Origin: Leptolyngbyaceae cyanobacterium CSSed165cm_216
Lineage (GTDB): Bacteria; Cyanobacteriota; Cyanobacteriia; Phormidesmidales; Phormidesmidaceae
NCBI GenBank assembly: GCA_007135385.1
Contig: SLIY01000361.1
Location: 1 to 8,797, forward strand
Direction: 5' to 3'
Length of the DNA stretch: 8,797 nt
Shown here: piece by piece, positions 1 to 6,977 of the stretch
Layout of the letters: every line of letters starts with the position of its first letter
Position numbering within the stretch: the first letter of the stretch is position 1
Notes under the pieces: model-generated
The model's input: only the letters and a program-made list of their open reading frames with translations
Told to the model about the DNA's origin: nothing
Database searches by the model: none
Made by a program: the position numbers and the translations under genes

Positions 1-111
1 ATAAGTGGTTGTTTGTCTCTACGGCAAAATGACTCATTAACCAGAGACTTTCTAGGGTAAAAATCACCGTTACACCTCTACGATGCCCAAGCTTGATTGT
101 GTCTGGCAGAT

Positions 112-118
112 GGAGAAG
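112..118 (+). promoter_or_regulatory. Ribosome binding site deciding the hydrolase start
   Basis: GGAGAAG lies 8 nt upstream of ATG 127, with the GGAG core 11 nt upstream. It sits inside the reading frame that would start at TTG 97, which argues that the shorter protein is the one made. No equally good site precedes TTG 97. Confidence 0.6.
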
Positions 119-126
119 AATTCTTC

Positions 127-1839
127 ATGGCAATAACTCGCTCCTTCGCCAACCCGCCGGGTCGAGCTTGGTTTGGTCAACCCCGTGGTCCGATCGCTCA
201 CCTCAGCGCCCTGCTCACCACGCTAGCCGCATCCTTGGGGGCACTGGCTGCCCCAGGGCTAGCGGTGGAAACCATCGTGATTGAATATGGCCCCTTCAGT
301 CGATCAATTTCTACGGCTTCGCTCGAGCGCTTTGCCACCACTGGAGTAGCCGATGGAACCCTAGCGGGTTTAATCAGACGGCTCGATGCCGATCAACAGC
401 AGGGCATGCGGGAAGCGCTCGAGGCCAGCCGCAGCGTTGATTTGGTGCCGCTGACCCAGTGGCTCTATAGCCCGATGGGTGAGGACATGCTTCGCTTCGC
501 CGGTACTTTAATCAAAACTGAGGCATCGCAGAATGGCCACCTGGCTCTGCGGTCTGCGTTAATTGCCACTGCCGCCGCTGGCGATATTTCCCTGCTGGCG
601 GTGATTCGCAACTTTCCGACCGGGGGGATGCGGATTGATCTATCCCGCATCGTAGCCGCCGCCCAGGAGGTGATTGCCGAAGCCGACCAAACTGTTGCCC
701 TGCGGGAGGCTGTCGCCCAGCAGTCTGGGGCTGATGCGGCTCTGCCGCCCCCCTTTGACCTAGCTGACCTGCCTGACATCACCCAGCCTGGCCCCTACCC
801 CACTCGGCAAATTTCCTTGACCATTGACGATACAGAGCGAAACCGCACTTACCCGGTGGAGGTGATTGTGCCCCACAACCTAGAGCAGCTGCCGGGTAAG
901 CTGCCGGTCGCCGTCATCTCTCACGGGCTGGGTGACACTCGCACCAATTTTCTCGACATTGGGGTCCATCTGGCCTCCTACGGGGTGGTGGCGGTGTTGC
1001 CCGAGCACATTGGCAGCAACTTGGCCCAAAAGCAGGCTCTATTCAGCGGTCTGTCAAATGAAGCCTTTAGGGCTCGAGAATTTATCGATCGCCCCCTGGA
1101 TATCACTTGCCTGCTCGACGAACTGGCCCACACCAACCCGGTCAACTACGGGGGCAAACTTAACCTAGACCAAGTCGCCGTCATCGGTCACTCCTTTGGC
1201 GGCTATACAGCACTGATGCTGGCGGGGGCCACAGTTGACTTTGATCTGCTCCGGCAGGATTGTACCCCCGCCACCAACATTGTGCTGAATGTGGCTGAAC
1301 TGCTGGAATGCCGAGCCTTGGAGTTAACCGCCGACCCCGCTGTGATCGAGGCCCTGGGCCAAACTGGCCTCCGCGACCCCCGCGTCAAATTGGTGCTAGC
1401 CCATTCACCGGTCACTCGCCTGTTTGGCCAATCAGGCATCAGCCAGATTCAGATTCCGACGATCCTGAAGGCAGGAGAATTTGACATCGCCACTCCGGCA
1501 GTGCCTGAGCAACTCAGCACCTTTCGCTGGCTAACCACCGAAGACAAGTACTTTTACCTGGGGGAAAGGTCTTCTCACACCCCCGAGCTGACCCGTCTTG
1601 TCAACCGGTTTTTGCATCTCGATCGCGACCTGACCCAGGGGGTAGACGAAGCGATCGAGCTCAACCGCGGCATTGTCAGAGCGCTTAGCGTGGCCTTTGT
1701 TAAGGTCTATCTGACAGGCGATCTGGCCTACGAACCATTTTTGCGATCGGCCTACGTGGAAGCCGTCAGCCAGGCTCCGTTTAACCGCTATCTAGTGCGC
1801 GAGCTGCCCGCAAGCCTGCAAGAGCTGCTAGACGAGTAA
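127..1839 (+). CDS. Exported alpha/beta hydrolase with N-terminal DUF1400 domain
   Basis: Predicted secreted or periplasmic serine hydrolase of 570 residues, related to the predicted dienelactone hydrolase/PAF-acetylhydrolase-like group. Residues 1-46 look like a signal peptide: an unusually long n-region, a hydrophobic stretch at about 26-42 and a GLA cleavage site before VETI. Residues about 50-175 match the cyanobacterial DUF1400 pattern (YGPFSRSIS near the start, then the QNG...ALR and FPTGGMRI segments). The catalytic domain follows: the HGLGDTRTNF segment fits the oxyanion region, VIGHSFGGY holds the nucleophile Ser356, and Asp453 (AGEFD) and His484 (RSSHTP) are the likely acid and base. 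ATG 127 is preferred over TTG 97 because GGAG at 112-115 lies upstream at usable spacing and the TTG has no such site. The next gene begins 7 nt after the stop, so the two are probably co-transcribed. The family is clear; the substrate (ester, lipid or polyester) is unknown. Confidence 0.9.
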   Translation: MAITRSFANPPGRAWFGQPRGPIAHLSALLTTLAASLGALAAPGLAVETIVIEYGPFSRSISTASLERFATTGVADGTLAGLIRRLDADQQQGMREALEASRSVDLVPLTQWLYSPMGEDMLRFAGTLIKTEASQNGHLALRSALIATAAAGDISLLAVIRNFPTGGMRIDLSRIVAAAQEVIAEADQTVALREAVAQQSGADAALPPPFDLADLPDITQPGPYPTRQISLTIDDTERNRTYPVEVIVPHNLEQLPGKLPVAVISHGLGDTRTNFLDIGVHLASYGVVAVLPEHIGSNLAQKQALFSGLSNEAFRAREFIDRPLDITCLLDELAHTNPVNYGGKLNLDQVAVIGHSFGGYTALMLAGATVDFDLLRQDCTPATNIVLNVAELLECRALELTADPAVIEALGQTGLRDPRVKLVLAHSPVTRLFGQSGISQIQIPTILKAGEFDIATPAVPEQLSTFRWLTTEDKYFYLGERSSHTPELTRLVNRFLHLDRDLTQGVDEAIELNRGIVRALSVAFVKVYLTGDLAYEPFLRSAYVEAVSQAPFNRYLVRELPASLQELLDE

Positions 1840-1846
1840 GGTATTG

Positions 1847-2368
1847 ATGGGTTCCTGGTACGTATTCCAGGGCGATGCCCAGGTCGAGCGGGCCGGGGTC
1901 GTTGTGTATCCGCCCCCAGGCCCGCCGCCCCAGCCCCAGTACAGGGGGCGTCCCTTTCGACTATCGGGCAGTACCTCCACCTTCTATACCGACCAGCCGA
2001 TCATCCCCGGCGGCAGTTTTACCTGGGGCGAGGCGACTCGGGATGCCACGCGAATTCCTGAAACCCAGGCGATTGTCGATAACATTATTGGTTTGGCGCG
2101 GGCGTTGCAGCCGGTGCGCGATCGTCTCAACCGACCCTTTCAGATCAATTCCTGGTATCGCCCTCCCGCCGTCAATGCGGCGGTGGGGGGTGCACCCCAG
2201 AGCCAGCATCTCTTTGGCCGAGCCGCCGATATTCAGGTGCAGGGCATGAACGGTCGCCAGGTGGCCAACGCGGTGATGCTCACCTGGCCAGGCGGGCTCG
2301 GTATTTACAGCAATATTCCCAACATCATTCATCTGGATACCGGCCCCAGGCGCGTCTGGGGGTTTTAG
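1847..2368 (+). CDS. M15-type zinc metallopeptidase (D-Ala-D-Ala carboxypeptidase-like)
   Basis: Small protein (173 residues) with the zinc-site pattern of the peptidase M15 group, whose members cleave peptidoglycan stem peptides. Residues 57-72 (SFTWGEATRDATRIP) are typical of the family's N-terminal part. YRPPAVN at 104-110 contains the conserved arginine. SQHLFGRAADIQ supplies His121 and Asp128, and HLD supplies His162 with Asp164, so the expected His-x6-Asp ... His-x-Asp set is complete. The first ~55 residues are different in character, with a proline-rich run at 22-30, and no hydrophobic signal peptide is visible. It starts 7 nt after the upstream hydrolase stop (TTG 1844 immediately before the ATG is an alternative), which suggests translational coupling. 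Role in wall turnover or remodelling is likely from the family; how it would reach the wall is unclear. A minimal phage-endolysin-like origin is possible but nothing else phage-like is nearby. Confidence 0.85.
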   Translation: MGSWYVFQGDAQVERAGVVVYPPPGPPPQPQYRGRPFRLSGSTSTFYTDQPIIPGGSFTWGEATRDATRIPETQAIVDNIIGLARALQPVRDRLNRPFQINSWYRPPAVNAAVGGAPQSQHLFGRAADIQVQGMNGRQVANAVMLTWPGGLGIYSNIPNIIHLDTGPRRVWGF

Positions 2369-2402
2369 CAGACCAGGAGTTTCCCCCCAATATATCCCTT
2401 AT

Positions 2403-2424
2403 AAAAAGTCCCCTTCCTAGGGGA
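2403..2424 (-). terminator. Rho-independent-type terminator for the minus-strand genes
   Basis: On the minus strand, TCCCC (2424-2420) pairs with GGGGA (2413-2409) around a 6-nt loop and is followed by CTTTTTAT, the T-tract covering 2407-2403. The stem overlaps the TAG stop codon (2417-2419) of the last minus-strand hydrolase. There is no T-run on the plus side, so it should serve the minus strand only. A second pairing of GTTTCCCC (2379-2386) with GGGGAAAC (2420-2427) would compete with this hairpin. The stem is short (5 bp, all G-C except one A-T). Confidence 0.6.
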
Positions 2425-3238
2425 AACCGGCATCCATTGCCGGACCTGCGCACCGTTGCCTAAAGTCTGCCAGGGCAAGATTGATGCGATCGGGGTATTC
2501 TGCCATAACCAAATGCCCTGCCTCGGGCAGGTGCAGGTGCTGGCCAGGGGTAAAGTGCTGGGTGAGGGCATCGCCCATGGCACGGGTAAACATGGGGTCT
2601 CGCCCGCCGCTAATCACCAGGGCCGGATAGTTGAGCTGCCAGGTTGGGCGTTGGGTAAAGAAATGGTAGCCCCAAAATATCTGAAGTGCCTTGTAGGGGG
2701 CCGCATCTACGGGTAGGGGGCTCTCGGCCACAAACCGCTGGATAGTGGGGTGATCGTGGCGACTGGATGACTGGGCCACCAGACGCTGGAGCTGCTCCCA
2801 GCGAAACAGGTGTCGTCCGCCCCAGGCTAGGCTCTGCATGAGGGGGACTTCCCACCAGGGGGCAAGGTCGTGGGTGCCGCCCGCCACCAGCACCAGCCCC
2901 GCCACGGGATGACGCTGGCACCATTCCAAAGCCAAGGGCACCCCATAGCTGTGGGCAAACAGAATCGGGCGGACAATCTCAAACTGACTCAGCAGGCGGG
3001 TGAGATCGCGGCGGTGGCGACCAATGGAGTAGCGGGGGTAGGGGCTAGACTGGCCGTGCCCCGCCAGATCGTAGGCGATCGCTTCCCAGCCCTGGGCCAG
3101 GGCAAACTCGTACTGCGCCCTGAGGTTAAAGCGATTGCCCAACCCCCCATGGAGATAGACCACCGCCGGAGCACTGCCGCCCCGGTGGCAAACCTGGAGC
3201 TGTACCCCAGGGCGTAGCTCCAGAGCTTCACCCTGCAT
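2417..3238 (-). CDS. Alpha/beta hydrolase (esterase/lipase-like), cytoplasmic
   Basis: Soluble alpha/beta-hydrolase-fold enzyme of 273 residues, a usual length for this superfamily. HGGLG at 30-34 fits the oxyanion loop, DLAGHGQS at 57-64 is the conserved strand-4 loop, AHSYG at 95-99 is the nucleophile elbow with Ser97, and Asp214 (GGRDPM) and His242 (EAGHL) complete the triad. No signal peptide or membrane segment is seen. ATG 3238 is chosen because it begins just before the first recognisable strand and leaves 13 nt after the stop of the upstream amidase gene. Upstream in-frame ATGs at 3277, 3292 and 3352 would add a proline-rich tail that overlaps the amidase coding region and has no family resemblance. 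No strong ribosome site precedes 3238, so coupling to the upstream gene is likely. It is the last gene of the minus-strand set. Substrate is unknown; esterase, thioesterase or lactonase activity are all possible. Confidence 0.85.
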   Translation of the reverse strand: MQGEALELRPGVQLQVCHRGGSAPAVVYLHGGLGNRFNLRAQYEFALAQGWEAIAYDLAGHGQSSPYPRYSIGRHRRDLTRLLSQFEIVRPILFAHSYGVPLALEWCQRHPVAGLVLVAGGTHDLAPWWEVPLMQSLAWGGRHLFRWEQLQRLVAQSSSRHDHPTIQRFVAESPLPVDAAPYKALQIFWGYHFFTQRPTWQLNYPALVISGGRDPMFTRAMGDALTQHFTPGQHLHLPEAGHLVMAEYPDRINLALADFRQRCAGPAMDAGFP

Positions 3239-3251
3239 GGGGTCAGGGGGT

Positions 3252-4403
3252 TCACTGGAGCAGGGTAGCGGTGGCATCGGGGGCCAATCCATCGAGATGG
3301 GCCAGGGGCATGACCTTAATGGCCTTGGTTTGGGCCATTTGTTTAAGGTCAAACAGGGTGTAGTTCAGCCCGTTGTAGGTGCGCAAAAACACCCGCGCCC
3401 GCCCCAGATCCGACAAAATTGTCCAGGGTGTATATTCGGTATCGCCCTCGGAGAGCACCCCGCCTTCGCCGCCGTCGGTGCGGGGATCGGTGGTGGCCCC
3501 CTTGGGCCGATCAAAGGTGTTCATAATGTGGGCCAGGGCCAGCACCGCCGCATCGGGATCGGTGGCCTTTTCGGTGTACTGGGTGTAATAGACGGCCCGA
3601 ACAAACCGCCCGACGGAGGTGCTGGAGCTAGGTAAACCCACAGTGGCGATGCCGGAGTCGGGCTGGTGTACCGTCAGGGAGCCAAAGGTGTTGGTGGACT
3701 GATCGATATTACTGAGATAGGTGTAGTTATTCAGGTTGGTCAGGTGCCAGTCGAATCTGGGGCCGTTGGTCATCACGCCCACCGGGTTGTCGTAGACGGT
3801 CATGGTGCCCTGGTCAAACTCGACCACGATGCTGGCCCCAGTGCGATCGCTCAGTAGGTAATGGAAGGGAGCGGCAGCCCCCTTGAGGATGTCCAGGGAC
3901 GTGAGCACCACGGGCTGCTCGGCCAGGGCCGCTTTCACCGCCGCCACAGTCTCAAAACTGCCCAGCGCCCAGGAGCCCAGATCGACCACCGACAGCACCG
4001 CCTGGGTCAGGTCAATCTGTTTCTGTGCCCCGCCCACGGAGGGATAGGCATTGAGGTTAAAGGACAGGCCCACTTCGTTGATGCCCTCCAGCACCTTCAT
4101 GTCGGCGGCGGTAATAGGAGACTCGGCGGTAGGGATGCGATCGGGCATGGTCACCACAAACATGGCGTACTGGGTGGTGTAGGTCAGACTTGGGGTGTTG
4201 TTGATCACCGATTGTAGGGTTTGTCCGGCGGGCAGATAGACCAGTTGGTAGGGAAAATCTTGCCCTAGCTCCATCGTTCGCCCGTGGTAGGCGTTGCCGT
4301 TGGCATCGAGGTAGGTGAGCGATGTGCAGCCAAACCCCGGCCCCTCGCTAAACCGTTCGAGGGCAGCGATGTCAGCGGGACTGAAGTGGATGGGAAATGT
4401 CAT
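3252..4403 (-). CDS. Choloylglycine hydrolase-family linear amide hydrolase (Ntn type)
   Basis: Enzyme of 383 residues of the bile salt hydrolase/penicillin V acylase family, which cuts linear C-N amide bonds with an N-terminal cysteine exposed by processing. CTSLTYLDANGNAYHGRTMEL begins at residue 26: Cys26 is the predicted nucleophile and Arg42 is 16 residues later, the same spacing as Cys2-Arg18 of bile salt hydrolases. The acidic residue after it is Glu45 rather than Asp. MTNGPRFDWHLTNLNNY at 211-227 holds the conserved Asn213, and GRFVRA near 265-270 holds the conserved arginine (Arg266). Unlike bile salt hydrolases, 25 residues precede the cysteine. They are not hydrophobic, so they look like a propeptide rather than a signal peptide. 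The frame upstream of ATG 4403 has no other start before a stop. Likely substrates include penicillin V-like, N-acyl homoserine lactone or other N-acyl compounds; the sequence does not decide among them. Confidence 0.87.
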   Translation of the reverse strand: MTFPIHFSPADIAALERFSEGPGFGCTSLTYLDANGNAYHGRTMELGQDFPYQLVYLPAGQTLQSVINNTPSLTYTTQYAMFVVTMPDRIPTAESPITAADMKVLEGINEVGLSFNLNAYPSVGGAQKQIDLTQAVLSVVDLGSWALGSFETVAAVKAALAEQPVVLTSLDILKGAAAPFHYLLSDRTGASIVVEFDQGTMTVYDNPVGVMTNGPRFDWHLTNLNNYTYLSNIDQSTNTFGSLTVHQPDSGIATVGLPSSSTSVGRFVRAVYYTQYTEKATDPDAAVLALAHIMNTFDRPKGATTDPRTDGGEGGVLSEGDTEYTPWTILSDLGRARVFLRTYNGLNYTLFDLKQMAQTKAIKVMPLAHLDGLAPDATATLLQ

Positions 4404-4439
4404 GGTGAATGGCCTTGGGTTAAGGGAGACAGAAGTTTC

Positions 4440-4465
4440 TGGAAATTGTCGGAAATGGCTGAATT
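4440..4465. repeat. Imperfect direct repeat, copy A
   Basis: A 26-nt segment, TGGAAATTGT...GGCTGAATT, that recurs with about four differences at 4485-4509 in the same orientation. It lies in the non-coding gap between the FUSC transporter and the amidase gene, 37 nt before the amidase start. It may be a regulator binding site; no known operator is recognised. Confidence 0.5.
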
Positions 4466-4468
4466 AGA
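4463..4468 (-). promoter_or_regulatory. Possible -10 element for the amidase gene
   Basis: TCTAAT on the minus strand matches TATAAT at five of six positions. It would place transcript starts about 50 nt before ATG 4403. No good -35 hexamer is seen at 16-18 nt, and it lies between the two direct repeats, which is compatible with activator-dependent initiation. Weak evidence. Confidence 0.25.
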
Positions 4469-4484
4469 AAATGACTGAACTCAG

Positions 4485-4509
4485 TGGAGATTGTGGGAGT
4501 CGCTGAATT
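4485..4509. repeat. Imperfect direct repeat, copy B
   Basis: A 25-nt segment, TGGAGATTGT...CGCTGAATT, the partner of 4440-4465 and starting 45 nt after it. The end-proximal parts (TGGA-ATTGT and GCTGAATT) are the best conserved. Its centre would lie about 40 nt upstream of a transcript start set by the possible -10 at 4463-4468. Confidence 0.5.
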
Positions 4510-4528
4510 CTGGGGACGGTAGGCCGAC

Positions 4529-6793
4529 CTAAAGGGCCTGATCGAGGTGTTGGGCGATCGCCTTGAGCGTGGAAAACGTGGCGCTAAAGGCCACTATCGG
4601 CGCAATGGGGTGCCCCCGACTTTCGAGGCGCAAACTTAGAAGCTGCGATTCCAGGGCTTCGAGCTGGGGCAGCAAAGGCTCCTGGGGGGGGGGCAATCCG
4701 CCGCCAATCCGTTCCGCCACTTGGTAGAAGCGATCGGTCGTTTGCTGGGTAATTGCCTGGAGATCGGGCAGAAAACGCTGGGCAATCCAGTCGGGGGGCG
4801 GCGTACGGGTATATTCTCGCAGATTCTCCAACTGGGTCAAGAGCGGTTCTTCCTGGCCAATCCAGGTTTGCCAGCGTCGTTTTTCCTGGTTGGCGGCGGC
4901 GCTAAAGCCCAGTTCTAACCCCGCCACCAGGCTCAGGAGTTTGTGCTGTTCGAGGGTTTTAGCCAGTTTGTCGGTCTGGGTTGCCAGGGGCGGGTCGGTG
5001 AGTGGGTCAAGCCAATAGTCCGCCAGCAGGGCTTGATAGATCTGCCCCATCTGGCGATAGGTGTCGGCGAGGCTGTGGGTGAACTTGCTCAGTTCGCTGC
5101 CTTGGATAAAAAACAGGCTGACCATGAAGGCGGCACTGGTGGCCATCAGCGTGGCCATGGAGGCGGCCTGAAGCGCCTCATGGAAAAATGGCCCCACCAC
5201 CCATTCGGCATAGATCATCCCCGTGATGATGGCCCCAATGCGAGACAGCTCGATGGAGTGGGGCGGGGTGCCGGGAAGAAAGCCAAAGGGGCCTGCGATC
5301 ATCTCCGTTACCTTAGCCAATGGCCCAACGCTAGGCAGGGCAAAGCTCATAAACAAAACGAAGTACAGCAGGAAGCTGCCCGCCGGATTAAACCCAAAGG
5401 AGTTGACCACCAGGTAAATCCAAAATAGCAGCAGGTGGATCACCGCAATGCCCCCCAGCACCCCAGCGATCGCCCGCAGCAGGGTGCGCTGCACCAAAAA
5501 CAGCACCCCCGCCACCCCCACCAGACTGGCCACTCGGGTATAGACCAGGGACGGAAAGGGATATTCCAGGCTGTAGATCACGACCAGCAGTAGGCCAATC
5601 GCTGCCCCCATGCCGATTATTTCAATCACCCGGCGGCGGGGCAGGGGAGTCCAGCGGGGCAGGCTGATTAGGGGCAGGCGGCGGTGTTCGGCGATAATCT
5701 GTGCCCGTTCATATAGGCTGTCGCTTAGCAATTCCAGGCTCTGCATCAGTTGGCGACAGAGTTCCAACTGATGAAACCCCTGCAAGATCTTGGGGGCGCT
5801 GTGCGGATCTAGGGCACCGGATTGTCGCATTTGGTCGAGGGTGGCGGCCATGGCGGCAACGTCTTGGTGCAACAGAGCCAGCTCATTAGGGGATTCTGGG
5901 GGGGCTGGATACCGCTGGTCGAGGGCTGCCTGGAGCTGATCGCAGGTGGCGGTGCTGTGGATCAGAAACTGATCGAGGTGGTGCACAAAGCGGCTGGGCA
6001 AGGTGAGGGTATCCTTCGCCACCAGCTCATCCAAATTGTCTAACTGCCGAATAATCTGGGCCTGGGCCGCCAGCATCGCTCCCCAGTTTTCGTCATAGAT
6101 GCCCTCGCCCTGGAACTCATTTTCGGCATTTTCTAGGGCGATGTGATTCTTTTCAAGCAGGGTTTTGAGCTGCTGTTTGAGCGCCGCCCCATCGAGGTGG
6201 GCCAGGGCCGGGTGTGGTGCCCAGCGTTGCACAATGGCCCCCAGCCTCAGGGGCACCTGCTGCAAAAACTGCTGGGTTCCCGTGATCAAGGCTGGACGAC
6301 TGCCTCGGGGCCAAAACAGCAGCACCACCGCAAAGCCCATCATGATGCCGATCCAGTTGTCGATCAGCCGAGCCGCCACATAGCGCCAAATGTTTTCTTC
6401 GGCGGCGGTGCCCAGCACCCGCATGGCAATATAGGTGCCAATTAGGGTGGCCTGGGAATAGGCCGCCTCCCAGCGATAGGTTTCGCACAGCAGGGCCGCC
6501 AGCATGAAGGTGAGGGCGGGCACCACATAAAACGCTGGGGTCTCTACCCCATAGGCCGAGATCAGCGTCGCGGCAATCACCCCGCCTAGCGCACTGCCGC
6601 CCAAGCGCCCCAGTCCTGCATTGATGGCTCCCCCCTGGCTGGGCTGATAGACCACCGACACAAAGCCAAAGATCGGATAGACAAAATCATCGAGCAAATC
6701 GCCCCGATTCTCGAACAGGGCAGTTAGGATGGCCGCCCCCAGGGCAAAGCTCAAACCCTGCTTAATCAGTTGGGAAACCTCGCTATTGGCCAC
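4529..6793 (-). CDS. FUSC-family inner-membrane transporter (aromatic/carboxylate efflux type)
   Basis: Integral membrane protein of 754 residues, within the usual size of the fusaric acid resistance/AaeB family of proton-driven exporters. It has the family's two-fold layout: a first membrane half at about residues 10-162 with several hydrophobic helices, a long soluble helical region at about 163-385, a second membrane half at about 390-565, and a soluble C-terminal region to 754. The R-x-x-G-x3-G signature appears in both halves: RLGGSALGG near 63-71 and RIGAIITG near 518-525. The start is GTG 6793 with a weak AGG upstream. It begins 5 nt after the stop of the small membrane protein gene, which with the adjacent fusion protein gene indicates one operon. 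FUSC partners with a HlyD-type adaptor to export weak organic acids and related toxic compounds; the true cargo here is unknown. No outer-membrane channel is encoded nearby, so a shared TolC is likely. Confidence 0.88.
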   Translation of the reverse strand: MANSEVSQLIKQGLSFALGAAILTALFENRGDLLDDFVYPIFGFVSVVYQPSQGGAINAGLGRLGGSALGGVIAATLISAYGVETPAFYVVPALTFMLAALLCETYRWEAAYSQATLIGTYIAMRVLGTAAEENIWRYVAARLIDNWIGIMMGFAVVLLFWPRGSRPALITGTQQFLQQVPLRLGAIVQRWAPHPALAHLDGAALKQQLKTLLEKNHIALENAENEFQGEGIYDENWGAMLAAQAQIIRQLDNLDELVAKDTLTLPSRFVHHLDQFLIHSTATCDQLQAALDQRYPAPPESPNELALLHQDVAAMAATLDQMRQSGALDPHSAPKILQGFHQLELCRQLMQSLELLSDSLYERAQIIAEHRRLPLISLPRWTPLPRRRVIEIIGMGAAIGLLLVVIYSLEYPFPSLVYTRVASLVGVAGVLFLVQRTLLRAIAGVLGGIAVIHLLLFWIYLVVNSFGFNPAGSFLLYFVLFMSFALPSVGPLAKVTEMIAGPFGFLPGTPPHSIELSRIGAIITGMIYAEWVVGPFFHEALQAASMATLMATSAAFMVSLFFIQGSELSKFTHSLADTYRQMGQIYQALLADYWLDPLTDPPLATQTDKLAKTLEQHKLLSLVAGLELGFSAAANQEKRRWQTWIGQEEPLLTQLENLREYTRTPPPDWIAQRFLPDLQAITQQTTDRFYQVAERIGGGLPPPQEPLLPQLEALESQLLSLRLESRGHPIAPIVAFSATFSTLKAIAQHLDQAL

Positions 6794-6798
6794 AGTGC

Positions 6799-6975
6799 CT
6801 AACCATTAATCGCGCGTTCAGTGGAATACAAAACCAGGGCCAGAAACAGCACTAGCCAAAACCACAGCTGCGGTGGCTCGCTGAAAATCAACACCAAAAA
6901 CACCAGAACCGCCGCAATAATCCACCACTTCAGCCACCAAGTCCACCAGGGCGATTTGGGCTTAGACTTTCCCAT
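6799..6975 (-). CDS. Small tryptophan-rich two-helix membrane protein
   Basis: Not recognised as a named family. The 58-residue product has a short basic N-terminus (MGKSKPKS), a Trp-rich juxtamembrane patch (WWTWWLKWW at 10-18), a first hydrophobic helix at about 18-31, a tight SEPPQ turn at 32-36 and a second helix at about 37-51. Eight of 58 residues are tryptophan. ATG 6975 is supported by GAGG at 6982-6985, 6 nt upstream within the end of the fusion protein gene. A longer in-frame reading to 7116 would overlap that gene by almost 140 nt and has no membrane character. It starts 2 nt after the preceding stop and ends 5 nt before the FUSC start, so it is tightly embedded in the efflux operon. 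In position and topology it resembles the DUF1656 protein AaeX that accompanies AaeA/AaeB, but I see no clear sequence match. It may be an accessory or assembly subunit of the pump. Confidence 0.75.
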   Translation of the reverse strand: MGKSKPKSPWWTWWLKWWIIAAVLVFLVLIFSEPPQLWFWLVLFLALVLYSTERAING

Positions 6976-6977
6976 CG

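Noticed and set aside
15..48. Inverted repeat GTCTCT/AGAGAC as a terminator or operator
   Set aside because: Only 6 bp with a 22-nt loop; expected by chance at this length.
97..126. TTG start extending the DUF1400 hydrolase by 10 residues
   Set aside because: The extension is polar, lacks a ribosome site, and contains the GGAG that serves ATG 127.
465..782. Minus-strand 105-codon open frame inside the DUF1400 hydrolase
   Set aside because: Arg/Ser/Ala-rich shadow of a GC-rich gene with no recognisable motif.
3239..3352. N-terminal extension of the minus-strand alpha/beta hydrolase
   Set aside because: It overlaps the end of the amidase gene by about 100 nt, is proline-rich and has no resemblance to the family.
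4520..4531. TAGG-CCGA-CCTA hairpin at the end of the FUSC gene
   Set aside because: A 4-bp stem without a following T-run is not a credible terminator.
4943..5428. Plus-strand 161-codon open frame opposite the FUSC gene
   Set aside because: Composition is that of an antisense shadow (Gly, Lys, Gln, His rich) and the FUSC frame across it is well supported.
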